A stretch of DNA of 64,000 nucleotides, taken from contig JAUIAY010000004.1 of NCBI GenBank assembly GCA_030425285.1, positions 1-64,000 of the forward strand. The letters run 5' to 3'. How positions within the stretch are numbered: the first letter of the stretch is position 1; every line of letters begins with the position of its first letter. Below are positions 7,706 through 16,596 of the stretch, in pieces. The notes below the pieces were generated by a model. That model worked only from the letters and a program-made list of their open reading frames with translations. It made no database searches and was not told the origin of the DNA. Position numbers and translations under genes: made by a program. Origin of the DNA: Bacteroidia bacterium (GTDB lineage Bacteria; Bacteroidota; Bacteroidia; Flavobacteriales; Flavobacteriaceae).

Positions 7706-8164
7706 TCAAGACTTTATGGTTGGGACAATTTTTTCAACTTTACAATTTTTAAGGATGTAATTGAAATGTTCTACATCATCTGCATTAAGAGACAATATTC
7801 CCTTGACCATTATTAAATCGTCTGTCTGATAGGGTTGTTTTTCCTTAAACTGTAACTCAACGGCTGTTTCTGGCCCACCTACACCACAAAAGAAGCATGA
7901 AGCCATAGGATTTTTGGATAGAATATAGATGTTTTCAGCTGGTGAAATGTTTAGAAAGTACCCAACAATCACAATCTCCTTTCCTTCTAAATCTTTTACA
8001 GCTTGACTAAACTCTGGGTATAAAAAGGTTTCACCTAAAGCGGGAAAGTACTTTTCTGAAAATTTTACTTGTGCGAGATCATCCCAAGTTACTTTTTCTT
8101 GACTGTAACATGAATAGGCACTTAAAACTACAAGTGCTATAAAAAGAGCTATTTTATTTTTCAT
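7706..8164 (-). CDS. Small secreted protein, DUF3299-like, partner of the ABC permease
   Basis: 152 residues with a signal peptide (MKNKIALFIALVVLSAYSCYSQ). The mature part starts V-T-W-D-D-L, contains G-K-E-I-V-I-V-G-Y (an OB-fold-like strand) and two cysteines in SCFFCGVGG. This resembles the DUF3299 group of exported proteins, though the match is by eye only. Its start overlaps the end of the permease gene by 11 bp, so it belongs to the ABC operon 9404-10033/8154-9407. In other bacteria similar small exported proteins accompany FtsX-type permeases in metal-related clusters; here that role is an inference. Confidence 0.65.
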   Translation of the reverse strand: MKNKIALFIALVVLSAYSCYSQEKVTWDDLAQVKFSEKYFPALGETFLYPEFSQAVKDLEGKEIVIVGYFLNISPAENIYILSKNPMASCFFCGVGGPETAVELQFKEKQPYQTDDLIMVKGILSLNADDVEHFNYILKNCKVEKIVPTIKS

Positions 8165-9407
8165 TGCTTAAAATTTTTGAGACGTTCATTGATATGATTG
8201 GGAGTATAGATAATGTGATGGCCACAACAATCATTACAAATACCCATAAACTAGTCTGTAAAATATCAATATAAGATAAATTTTGCAGTATGGTTTGTTT
8301 GTATTCTTCTTTGATCATTCTGTAAACAAAAAACAGGCCAGATTGGGAAATAATTACACCAAGGACTGTTGCCAATAATCCAATTAACAAACCTTCGTAA
8401 GCAACAATTTTTATCAATTGAAAATTACTGGCTCCATAGGTTCTAAGTAAGGCTAAATCAAACGCACGTTCTTTTACCATTTTAAAAAGACTAATAAAAA
8501 TGGTGATGCATGAAATAATTAATATTATATAAGCTATCCATGAGATAACTTTTACGCCAATTCCTGTAAATTGAAAAAGGCGTTCTACTTCATATTTTGG
8601 TAATGCAGCCTGCATGGATGTTTTATCATTGATCTGTCTTGGAATTGTTAATAGTCCCATAGGGCTTTTAAATGCAATTAATAAAGACGTAATTTCTTTG
8701 TCTTCATCTGCATGTTCATTGTGGCTCTTGTGGCTTTCATGGTCTTCGTGCTCTTCATGGTCGTCATGTTCATTGAGACCTTCATGATTCTCATGGTCAT
8801 GTGCTTCCCAAATACTTTCTAAATTGGTTACAATAAGTCTATCAATAACTTTTTGAGTTGGTTTGTAAATGCCCACTACGGTCAATGGGTCGGAATGTAC
8901 ATCCATATCATTATCAACGAATCCATGGGAACTTAAAAAGGTGTCACCAATCTTAAGGTTCAATTGCTGCGCAACGGTATATCCTAAAACAACTTCCATG
9001 GGTTTTTGAACCAATTGACCTTTATCAAGCGCGGCTTCATATAAAGTAGCAAATTGTTCAGTGGTTCCCACAATTCTGTAACCCTTATAATTGTCTCCAT
9101 ACGAAATAGGTACAGCAGTTTTTATCAATGGGTTTTTGCTTATTTTTTTGGCTTCTTGATACGAGATGTTCCCAGTAGGATTGTCTATATGCATGACCGA
9201 TGCCAATACCAACTGTAAAGGACTTCCTTTAGCGCCTATTACCAAGTCAACATTACCTAAGCTATTATCAAACTGTTGTTTTACAGCGGTGTCCAATTGC
9301 CTGATGCCTAAAAGCAACCCAATACTAATAGCCAATGATATGATACTTAATAACGTATATAAGGGTTTATGAAACAGGTTTTTTATGCTGATTTTCCAAA
9401 TGTTCAT
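8154..9407 (-). CDS. FtsX-type ABC transporter permease with His-rich periplasmic loop
   Basis: 417 residues. One membrane helix near the N terminus (about 17-36), a large periplasmic domain (about 40-270), and three C-terminal helices (about 285-310, 335-360, 385-410): the MacB/FtsX topology. Residues 203-232 are packed with His, Glu and Asp (HDHENHEG, HEEHEDHESHKSHNEH), a likely metal-binding insert. The gene overlaps the ATPase gene by 4 bp (ATGA) and the small secreted protein gene by 11 bp. FtsX-type permeases of this group usually move lipoproteins or exert mechanical force rather than import ions, so metal sensing or metal-linked export is the fair inference. Confidence 0.87.
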   Translation of the reverse strand: MNIWKISIKNLFHKPLYTLLSIISLAISIGLLLGIRQLDTAVKQQFDNSLGNVDLVIGAKGSPLQLVLASVMHIDNPTGNISYQEAKKISKNPLIKTAVPISYGDNYKGYRIVGTTEQFATLYEAALDKGQLVQKPMEVVLGYTVAQQLNLKIGDTFLSSHGFVDNDMDVHSDPLTVVGIYKPTQKVIDRLIVTNLESIWEAHDHENHEGLNEHDDHEEHEDHESHKSHNEHADEDKEITSLLIAFKSPMGLLTIPRQINDKTSMQAALPKYEVERLFQFTGIGVKVISWIAYIILIISCITIFISLFKMVKERAFDLALLRTYGASNFQLIKIVAYEGLLIGLLATVLGVIISQSGLFFVYRMIKEEYKQTILQNLSYIDILQTSLWVFVMIVVAITLSILPIISMNVSKILSNEK

Positions 9408-10033
9408 AATTCCAATATATTTTGAAAAAGTGGTTTAACGCGTTGGTCATGTGTAATTACTACAAGATTGGCTATATTTTTCTTAGCTTGATCTAATAAC
9501 AAGCTCATAACGGCTTGACAGTTTTTATCATCAAGACTGGCTGTGGGTTCATCGGCTAAAATTAATTTTGGCTCATGTATTACAGACAGGGCAATGCCCA
9601 ACCGTTGTAATTGACCTTCGCTTAATTCATTAATTTTTTTTGATTTACAGTTTTCTATATTGAGTTGTTGAAGCAGATTTGTGATGGCTGAATTATCAAC
9701 TTTTTTCTTACAGAAGAATAAGCGTGCCTGAATATTTTCCATAACGTTTAAAGACCGAACCGCATAGTTTTTTTGAAATACCAAACCAATATTCTTACCA
9801 GTAAACTTATCTAATTGCTTGCTGTTAAGCGATTGTAAACTAACATCAGCAATGGTTACAGTTCCTGAATTGGGTTTTAACAAGCCAGCCATTAGGTGTA
9901 ATAGGGTTGTCTTTCCAATTCCAGACTTCCCCAGAATAAGCAGGTTTTCACTTTGATTTAAGTCAATATCGGGAAATTGAAAAACCGTTTCCTTTTGATG
10001 GTATTTGAATGTTAGATTTTCCGTATGTATCAT
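9404..10033 (-). CDS. LolD/MacB-type ABC transporter ATP-binding protein
   Basis: 209 residues with all the nucleotide-binding motifs: Walker A GKSGIGKTT (about 34-42), Q-loop in VFQKNYAV, signature LSEGQLQR (about 137-144), Walker B LILADEP, and the switch His in VITHD. It supplies energy to the FtsX-type permease that starts within its last codons. The broken DUF5916 gene ends 20 bp upstream, so the operon promoter probably lies in that decayed sequence. Confidence 0.92.
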   Translation of the reverse strand: MIHTENLTFKYHQKETVFQFPDIDLNQSENLLILGKSGIGKTTLLHLMAGLLKPNSGTVTIADVSLQSLNSKQLDKFTGKNIGLVFQKNYAVRSLNVMENIQARLFFCKKKVDNSAITNLLQQLNIENCKSKKINELSEGQLQRLGIALSVIHEPKLILADEPTASLDDKNCQAVMSLLLDQAKKNIANLVVITHDQRVKPLFQNILEL

Positions 10034-10052
10034 ATGCTTTTTTAAAGGGAAT

Positions 10053-10371
10053 TTAAAACTGCTTTAAAAAGGTTATTTTACTAATAAATTGTTTCTTCTG
10101 TGTCATGGGGTCAAACAGGTCGCTTTGAATTTCATTAAAGACCAAATATATGAATGATAATGGCATATATTCCCAACTTAATCTTAAATTCCATTGGCCA
10201 TGTTTATCAAAACTATTGTTTGATAAAAGGTATTGATTGTATTCCAGGGTTTAAAGCTAGTCTTAAGTTGGCGGAGTATAAATCTGTATCTAAATTTTGA
10301 GCAGGTAGACCAAGCACATTAATGTTGTTGTTTTCGCACAACATGTTCTCATTCAGGTTATGCTGATGCGT
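10053..10371 (-). pseudogene. 3' remnant of a DUF5916 (carbohydrate-binding-9-like) gene, frameshifted
   Basis: Translation of the minus strand gives, in one frame, NVLGLPAQNLDTDLYSANLR followed by LALNPGIQ and a stop. It then continues in a second frame with SFDKHGQWNLRLSWEYMP, SFIYLVFNE and finally ISKITFLKQF before TAA at 10053. This is the typical C terminus of DUF5916 outer-membrane proteins with an N-terminal CBM9-like domain. Only about 105 codons remain. The break is a frameshift near 10225, and the 5' part is gone because the nifJ coding region (stop at 10372) begins right there. It suggests a deletion that joined nifJ to the tail of another gene. Confidence 0.72.
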
Positions 10372-13300
10372 CTACTTGGTGGCGGTTAATTGATCACCTC
10401 TTTTTATAGGTTTAGAAATAGTCATAGCAGTATATTTTTGAAAACGTGCATTGACGGATTTTTGAAGTTGTTGAACATGTTGTTTGTTATCAGTTACTTT
10501 AGCAAACCTACTCTCCAGTTTTAAATAATCTTCAATGGGTATGCTTGGATATGGTGAATCCAATTGTAAGGTGTTTATGTTCTGGCCTTTTCTTCTTGGG
10601 TCATTTCTATATAACAGCCATTGGCCTGAAGCTACTGCTGCTTTATGATACTTGCTAGGACTTTTCATGTCGATACCATGATTGCTACTATGGCAATAGG
10701 CTATTATTATGGATGGTCCATTAAAGCTTTCGGCTTCGTTAAAGGCTTTAAGGGTTTGTTCTTGATCGGCACCAATGGCTACAGACGCCACATATACATT
10801 TTCGTAATTCATGGCTAGCCAACCTAAATCCTTTTTTTGCTTGTGTTTGCCACCAAAAGCAAATTTGGCTTGAGCTCCCAGTGGTGTTGCTTTGGAAGCT
10901 TGGCCTCCTGTATTGTCATATACTTCGTTATCTAGGATGAGGATATTGACGTTTTCACCAGATGCTATAACATGGTCTAATCCGCCAAAACCAATATCGT
11001 AAGCCCAACCGTCGCCACCTAGAATCCACACGCTCTTTTTGACCAAGTTATCAACTATGTTCAGTAGCCTTTTAGCGTCAGGTGAATTTATTTCGTTTAG
11101 CTTTTCTTTTAGAATACCTATGCGTTCACGTTGTTCGTTAATTTCCTTTTCGTTGTTTTGGTTAGCTTTTAATATGTCGTACGCTAAATCGAAATCCAAA
11201 ACTGGCAATAAGGATTCCAATAGATTTTTAGCTTGTTTTTCCAGTTGATTTATAGACATTCTGTAGCCTAGTCCGAATTCGGCATTATCTTCAAAGAGTG
11301 AGTTTGACCAAGCAGGCCCTTGACCCTTACTATTATTTGACCATGGTGTAGTAGGTAGGGCACCACCAAATATGGAGCTGGAACCTGTAGCATTGGCAAT
11401 AAGCATACGATCTCCAAATAGTTGTGACATGACCTTTAGGTATGCCATTTCGCCACAACCTTTATCGCCATTGGCATATTTAAACAGAGGCTCCTGCAGT
11501 TGTTGCTGACTGACTTTTCCTGTATGGATTTTGGATCTGTCAAATTCTGGAATGCTTTTAAAATGGTTCCAGTTTGAAACTTGTTCTTGAATGTCATTTG
11601 TATAGGCTAGGGCATGAGATGGGCAAACATCCAAGCAGTTATTGCAGTTATTGCATTGTTCTGGGTTTACTTGAATGGTATAATTTAGCAAATCAAAATC
11701 AAGTGATGCGGTCTGATTGAATGAATCCGGTTTGCCTTCTAAATATTTATCACCATATACTTTAATGCGTAATGCCGACAATGGGCAAGCCATACTACAA
11801 GCGCCACATTGTGTGCAGGTATTGGCATTCCATGATATGGTCTCTTGGTTATTGGTTGGCGAATTGAATTGCGATGTGTTTGTTGGGTACGTGCCATCTA
11901 TAGGAAGTAGGCTTACCGGTACTTCATTTCCTTTGTTTGATAGTAACTGACCTAAAAGCGTTTGATTGAAAGTTGCGTCAAAATCTGCAGTAATATCGTC
12001 AGGATTGTGATTCGCTGTTTTATCGACTTGGTAGATGAACTCCCTATATTTTGAAAACTCATTTTTAAACGCGTAATCGGATTTTAAAGCCAAGAAGCAT
12101 GCATGTATAGCTGAAATTGCATTGATTTTCTGTATGTTGGAGGCTTGTATTTCTTCCGTATTTACCGTTAGTAGCTCAATGTTTTTTTCAATGATTTGAT
12201 ACTGTTTGTTAGCTGGAAGTATTTGCCAAAGTGCTTTTGTTGAAAGCTGTGTTTTGACCAAAATAGTACCACCTGTTTTGGTTTTTGAAATGATAGCATC
12301 ACTTTGGTTTAGCTGTGAATCGGTACAGCTTATAAAATTGGCTTGCGTGATTATATACGGTAAGTTAATGGAGTTATTACCCATTCTTAAATGTGCCTCA
12401 CAGTATGCATCGGACTTTTTATAACTTCTGGTTATGTAATTCTGAACAAAGTGGTCTTTTTGATACCCTAAAAGTTTGGTTATGGTATTAAAACTGTTGA
12501 TCTCTTCATTTGTTTTTTCTTGGTAGAAGATGGCTTCGTAATGGTTGTTATTCAGTTTAAAGGTTTTAGGGTAATCCAGGTTTAAATGCGTGATATCGTC
12601 ATTGATGCCAACGGTGAAATTATTTTTAGGCTGGTCTTGTTTTAAATTTTGAAAAATGGCGGTCACCATACTTGGTGTGAATTCTTTTGAGGATAGTCCA
12701 TAACGTCCTCCAACTATTTTAGGCATTGTTGTGATTTTGTTTTCTTGATAAGCCTGATTTAAAACTTGAACGATATCTAAATACAAAGGTTCGCCAGTTG
12801 AACCTGGTTCTTTGGTTCTGTCCAAAACAGCGATTGATTTCACTGTGCTTGGTAAGGCTTTTAAAAGGTGTTTGGTACTAAAGGGTCTGAATAAACGTAC
12901 TTTTATCAAGCCTAATTTCTCTCCATTTTCATTTAATTGATTGATGGTCGCTTCAACCGTACTACAAGATGAAGCCATAGATATAATTAGATGTTCGGCT
13001 TCAGGATGGCCTACATAGTCAAAAAGTTTGTATTCCCTGCCTGATAATCGGGCGAAATCATCCATCTTTTTTTGAACTATTTCAGGACATAGCTTGTAAT
13101 GCGTATTCACGGCTTCACGGCTTTGAAAAAATACATCTGGACCTTGCGATGTCCCTCTAATAACAGGATTGTTGGGATTTAAAGCTCTGTTTCTGTGTTG
13201 TTCAATATGCTCATCATTCAGTATGCGTTGAATAGCACTATCAGTGATTAGTGCTATTTTGTTTATTTCATGCGATGTTCTAAAACCATCAAAGAAATGC

Positions 13301-13806
13301 ACAAAAGGCACTCTTGATTCCAAGGTTGCTGCTTGTGTTATCAATGCAAAATCGTGAGCTTCCTGAACCGTTGAACTACCCAGCATAGCATAGCCAGACT
13401 GACGTACAGCCATAATATCGCTATGATCACCAAAAACAGAAAGGGCATGTGTTGCGACGCTTCTGGTTGCCACATGAATGACATTGGGCGTGAGTTCACC
13501 AGCTATTTTGTACATATTGGGAAGCATTAACAATAAGCCTTGTGAGGCTGTAAAAGTTGTTGCCAAAGACCCTGTTTGCAATGCGCCATGCATGGCTCCT
13601 GCTACTCCAGCCTCGCTTTGCATTTGAAATGCAGAGGGAGTATTGTTAAAGGTGTTTGTTTTATTTTCAGTACACCATTGTTCAACCATTTCGCTCATTT
13701 CCGAAGCAGGTGTAATAGGATATATGGGAAATACATCGTTTGTTTTAAAGGCTATTTCAGCTACAGCTTGATTGGCATTTAGTATGGCTTGAGGTGCAGG
13801 TTTCAT
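10372..13806 (-). CDS. nifJ: Pyruvate:ferredoxin (flavodoxin) oxidoreductase, single-chain
   Basis: 1144 residues, the usual length for a homodimeric fused PFOR. It converts pyruvate and CoA to acetyl-CoA and CO2, passing electrons to ferredoxin or flavodoxin. The N-terminal pyrimidine-binding domain has YPITPASEMSE (about 30-40). Domain II follows. Two [4Fe-4S] clusters sit in CTQCGACSMACP (about 663) and CNNCNNCLDVCP (about 722), a third cluster has cysteines near KGCGEM, and the TPP motif GDGWAYDIGFGG lies near 934. It is 84 bp downstream of osmC, with a hairpin between them. Placing it beside a sigma-54 activator suggests control by energy or redox state. Confidence 0.95.
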   Translation of the reverse strand: MKPAPQAILNANQAVAEIAFKTNDVFPIYPITPASEMSEMVEQWCTENKTNTFNNTPSAFQMQSEAGVAGAMHGALQTGSLATTFTASQGLLLMLPNMYKIAGELTPNVIHVATRSVATHALSVFGDHSDIMAVRQSGYAMLGSSTVQEAHDFALITQAATLESRVPFVHFFDGFRTSHEINKIALITDSAIQRILNDEHIEQHRNRALNPNNPVIRGTSQGPDVFFQSREAVNTHYKLCPEIVQKKMDDFARLSGREYKLFDYVGHPEAEHLIISMASSCSTVEATINQLNENGEKLGLIKVRLFRPFSTKHLLKALPSTVKSIAVLDRTKEPGSTGEPLYLDIVQVLNQAYQENKITTMPKIVGGRYGLSSKEFTPSMVTAIFQNLKQDQPKNNFTVGINDDITHLNLDYPKTFKLNNNHYEAIFYQEKTNEEINSFNTITKLLGYQKDHFVQNYITRSYKKSDAYCEAHLRMGNNSINLPYIITQANFISCTDSQLNQSDAIISKTKTGGTILVKTQLSTKALWQILPANKQYQIIEKNIELLTVNTEEIQASNIQKINAISAIHACFLALKSDYAFKNEFSKYREFIYQVDKTANHNPDDITADFDATFNQTLLGQLLSNKGNEVPVSLLPIDGTYPTNTSQFNSPTNNQETISWNANTCTQCGACSMACPLSALRIKVYGDKYLEGKPDSFNQTASLDFDLLNYTIQVNPEQCNNCNNCLDVCPSHALAYTNDIQEQVSNWNHFKSIPEFDRSKIHTGKVSQQQLQEPLFKYANGDKGCGEMAYLKVMSQLFGDRMLIANATGSSSIFGGALPTTPWSNNSKGQGPAWSNSLFEDNAEFGLGYRMSINQLEKQAKNLLESLLPVLDFDLAYDILKANQNNEKEINEQRERIGILKEKLNEINSPDAKRLLNIVDNLVKKSVWILGGDGWAYDIGFGGLDHVIASGENVNILILDNEVYDNTGGQASKATPLGAQAKFAFGGKHKQKKDLGWLAMNYENVYVASVAIGADQEQTLKAFNEAESFNGPSIIIAYCHSSNHGIDMKSPSKYHKAAVASGQWLLYRNDPRRKGQNINTLQLDSPYPSIPIEDYLKLESRFAKVTDNKQHVQQLQKSVNARFQKYTAMTISKPIKRGDQLTATK

Positions 13807-13842
13807 TTTTTTGTGAATGATGTGATAACATAATCTTAAAGC

Positions 13843-13882
13843 AAAAAATGGCTGATCACGTTCTGTGATTCAACCATTTTTT
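13843..13882 (-). terminator. Hairpin terminator or attenuator between osmC and nifJ
   Basis: AAAAATGG with TGAxTCAC arms pairs around a 5-base loop with its complement and is flanked by T or A runs on both sides. On the minus strand it follows the osmC stop and is 40 bp before nifJ, so it could end the osmC message or let some read through. Confidence 0.6.
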
Positions 13883-13890
13883 AAGTTTTA

Positions 13891-14445
13891 CTACTCCTTT
13901 ACAATTTCAATTGAAACTGGAGTAGGATTGGTAATCATGTCGAACACTGGAGAAAATTTGGCTAAATTTTCCAATTGTTCAGCTGAAGCATCGGATTTTA
14001 CCTTTAACTTAAAAGTGATTCCGTTAAACCCTGTACGAACTTCAGGATCTAATCCTAAAAATCCGTGTAAGTCGGCATTACCTTCTAAAGAAGAAGAAGC
14101 ACTCTCAATGTCGATTCCGTTTGCAGCCGCATGGTATACCATAGCGCCCGTTAAACAAGATCCTAAAGCATGTAATAATACTTCTGGTGGTGTAGCTGCT
14201 TCATCTTGGCCTAAAAGGACTTGAGGATGGCTGCATTCCATAGTGAAGGTTTCTTCACGTGATGAATCTTCTGCACCTGCACCGTAAAAGCTTTTGATGC
14301 TCGATACACAATGTCCGCCATCGATCCAGTTGTTTTTAGCTCTAAATTGAAACTTGGCTAATTCTGGTTGTTCTTGAATGTGACTAATTGTTTCTACTAA
14401 TTGGTCAACGTTTACTCCGTTTTTAACATTTGCTGTTGTAATCAT
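13891..14445 (-). CDS. OsmC family peroxiredoxin-like protein
   Basis: 184 residues. The OsmC/Ohr fold is indicated by the two redox cysteines: one in MECSHPQVLLG (about residue 77) and one in LGSCLTGAM (about residue 97). These reduce organic hydroperoxides. I chose the start at 14445 (MITTANVKNG). The upstream ATG at 14484 would lie before the transcription start (about 14480) predicted from the sigma-54 promoter at 14491-14507, and adds a stretch that is not family-like. The neighbours are nifJ downstream and the sigma-54 activator upstream on the same strand. Confidence 0.88.
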   Translation of the reverse strand: MITTANVKNGVNVDQLVETISHIQEQPELAKFQFRAKNNWIDGGHCVSSIKSFYGAGAEDSSREETFTMECSHPQVLLGQDEAATPPEVLLHALGSCLTGAMVYHAAANGIDIESASSSLEGNADLHGFLGLDPEVRTGFNGITFKLKVKSDASAEQLENLAKFSPVFDMITNPTPVSIEIVKE

Positions 14446-14490
14446 TTTTTTAAAATTTAAATTGTTAAACATTTTTGTTGCCAATATATA

Positions 14491-14507
14491 GGCAGTTACT
14501 ATGCCAA
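14491..14507 (-). promoter_or_regulatory. Sigma-54 promoter of osmC
   Basis: Minus-strand TTGGCATAGTAACTGCC has GG (14505-14504) and GC (14493-14492) exactly 10 bases apart, as in TGGCAC-N5-TTGC. Transcription would start near 14480, giving a leader of about 35 bases before the preferred ATG. Confidence 0.72.
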
Positions 14508-14572
14508 ACTTTGCAAATAATTGATAATCAAATGTTTATATAGTATTTTATTGTGTTGATGTATGACGACAT

Positions 14573-14623
14573 TTCGTTTTTTAACGAATTATCGTGAATT
14601 TATTTCCGAGATTTCGTGAATTT
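14573..14623. promoter_or_regulatory. Candidate enhancer (UAS) for the sigma-54 activator
   Basis: The dyad TTCGTT-TTTT-AACGAA (14573-14588) is centred 100 bp upstream of the predicted osmC start. Two direct copies of TCGTGAATTT follow at 14592-14601 and 14614-14623 (22 bp apart, about two helical turns). Spacing and symmetry suit a Fis-type HTH. Confidence 0.5.
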
Positions 14624-14631
14624 TGGGATGT

Positions 14632-16482
14632 TTAAATGGGTCTCTCTATACCTAAAGCTTTTATTCTTGAAGAAAGCGTGGTTGGTGGTAGTTTTAATAG
14701 TTTGGCGGCACCATTTTCGCCAGAGATTTTCCATTTGGTACGTTTAAGTGCACGTTCAATATTGGCTTTTTCAATTTCTATAAGTTCTGGTGCTGTATAT
14801 ATTGTATTGGATGTTTGTAGCGTAGTTGCTTTCTGTTCAATGCCACCTTGAGGGATAATAGATTGCCAAGAAATGGTATTGTTTTGTGAAATAATAATGG
14901 CGCGTTCTATTAAATTTTGAAGTTCACGAACATTACCTGGCCAATTGTAGTTTATTAAGGCAGCTTTATCTTCTTCGGACAATAGGTTAATAGACCTATT
15001 CAATTCACGTGAAAATTCTGAAATCATGTGGTCGGCTATCAAACAAATATCATTGCCACGATCGCGAAGTGGTGGAACCGTAATAGGAAAGACATTCAGT
15101 CTGTAAAACAAATCTTCCCGAAACTTTTTATCCTTAACATGTTGCATTAAATCACGATGTGTAGCCGCTATAATACGTACATCTACCTTTATAGTTTCGG
15201 AGCTACCAACAGGATCAAATTCGCCCTCTTGAATAACACGCAGTAATTTTGGTTGTAACTCTAAAGGTAATTCACCTATCTCATCTAAAAAGATGGTTCC
15301 CTTATCGGCTAACAAAAACCGGCCTTTTCTGGTTGATGTAGCACCTGTAAATGCCCCTTTTTCGTGGCCAAACAGTTCGCTTTCAATTAAATTGGTTGGT
15401 ATAGCACCACAATTAATACGTATAAGTGGTTTGTCTTTTCTATCACTTAATTGATGTATGGCTCGTGCAACAAGCTCTTTTCCTGTACCAGTTTCACCAT
15501 TGATGAGAACCGTAGCGTTTGTGGTTGCCACTTTATTGACCAGTTGCAGTACCTTCTTCATACTTTTATCTTCAGCTATGATTCCATGGTCGCTGGTGAG
15601 TTCCTTAATTTCTTCCTTCAGATACTCTGTCTGTGAGGTTAAAAACTCGATTTTATCTTCTGCTTGAAGTCTGTCTTGTATATTTCTTAAAATTAAGGTG
15701 TAAAAAGATGTTGTGTTATCTCCCCATTTACTTATGGTTCCTTCGTTTAAGGTTTCGGTTTCATGTGATCCAATAACTTTGATGACATCAGGAAGGTAAT
15801 TGCTGCTTAAGGGCTGGTCGTTATTCAAATCGTTTTTTACAAGATTTTGGATACGATCGGCACTGCTTTCGTCTAAAAAGAGTAACAAATTACGTTGGAT
15901 AACATCGTTATTTTCGAACAACACATTGGCAGAAGGGTTAGTCAATAGAATTCTAAATTTTTCGTCAAACATAATGATGGCATCCATGGCGCCATCAATC
16001 AAGCCGCTTAATTTAGAATTGGCTAATTCCAAAGCTTTTTTTGAGGAAGCTAAATTTTCCTGTATGATATCGATGTTACGATGTCTTTTAATAAGCACCG
16101 AAAGAATACCTTGTGAAAAACCAATGTCGTTGGAAATGAGTTCAAAAAAATGCGCTCTGTCAATCTTTAAAACCGTAGTTTCCTCGAGTGTTGTAATGGA
16201 AGCGGATCGTTTGTTATTGTCAATTAAAGCATATTCGCCAAAACATTCACCCGCAAGCATATGACCAAACACATGATTTTTTTCATGTACCTTGACGCTT
16301 CCAGAAACAATTATATACATATATTCGCCAACGCTGTCTTTTTCAAATACCAATTTGTTTTTTCTAAAAGTTTCTTCCTCAAGTACAGTTGATAGGTGCT
16401 TGAGTGAGGCTTTGTTAACTTCAGAAAAGAAAGAGATATTCGATAAAAACTCAATTAGATTTTCAGTAGCTGGTTTAGACAT
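14632..16482 (-). CDS. Sigma-54-dependent activator with cyclic-nucleotide-binding, PAS, AAA+ and Fis domains
   Basis: 616 residues. An N-terminal cyclic-nucleotide-binding beta-roll (about 15-135) has GEYMYIIVSGSVKV and the cassette-like GECFGEYALIDNNKRSAS. A PAS domain follows (about 160-260). The AAA+ domain has Walker A GETGTGKE (about 330), the sigma-54 contact loop GAFTGA (about 377), Walker B GTIFLDEIGELP, and the arginine-finger region. The C terminus (about 570-612) is a Fis HTH with LKLPPTTLSSRIKALG. It lacks a response-regulator receiver, so cNMP and a PAS ligand are the likely inputs. It is divergent from a nucleotidyl cyclase 114 bp away and lies just upstream of the sigma-54-type osmC promoter. 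Confidence 0.93.
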   Translation of the reverse strand: MSKPATENLIEFLSNISFFSEVNKASLKHLSTVLEEETFRKNKLVFEKDSVGEYMYIIVSGSVKVHEKNHVFGHMLAGECFGEYALIDNNKRSASITTLEETTVLKIDRAHFFELISNDIGFSQGILSVLIKRHRNIDIIQENLASSKKALELANSKLSGLIDGAMDAIIMFDEKFRILLTNPSANVLFENNDVIQRNLLLFLDESSADRIQNLVKNDLNNDQPLSSNYLPDVIKVIGSHETETLNEGTISKWGDNTTSFYTLILRNIQDRLQAEDKIEFLTSQTEYLKEEIKELTSDHGIIAEDKSMKKVLQLVNKVATTNATVLINGETGTGKELVARAIHQLSDRKDKPLIRINCGAIPTNLIESELFGHEKGAFTGATSTRKGRFLLADKGTIFLDEIGELPLELQPKLLRVIQEGEFDPVGSSETIKVDVRIIAATHRDLMQHVKDKKFREDLFYRLNVFPITVPPLRDRGNDICLIADHMISEFSRELNRSINLLSEEDKAALINYNWPGNVRELQNLIERAIIISQNNTISWQSIIPQGGIEQKATTLQTSNTIYTAPELIEIEKANIERALKRTKWKISGENGAAKLLKLPPTTLSSRIKALGIERPI

Positions 16483-16568
16483 TTTCTAAAAATTGTCCTA
16501 TAAATATATTAATATTTATCCTACCAACTATTAATTTGAAAGTTTGGTTTAAGAATATTTACTTAAAT

Positions 16569-16580
16569 TTAATCGATTAA
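16569..16580. promoter_or_regulatory. 12-bp palindrome between activator and cyclase genes
   Basis: TTAATCGATTAA is a perfect palindrome 17 bp before the cyclase start, in the 114-bp divergent region. It is AT-rich, so it could be chance or a shared operator. No TAnnTTTG box was found in this gap. Confidence 0.3.
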
Positions 16581-16596
16581 TTAATACTTCATTTAG

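Noticed and set aside
13807-13842. Sigma-54 promoter directly before nifJ
   Set aside because: No GG-N10-GC pair was found in this gap; read-through from the osmC promoter is more likely.
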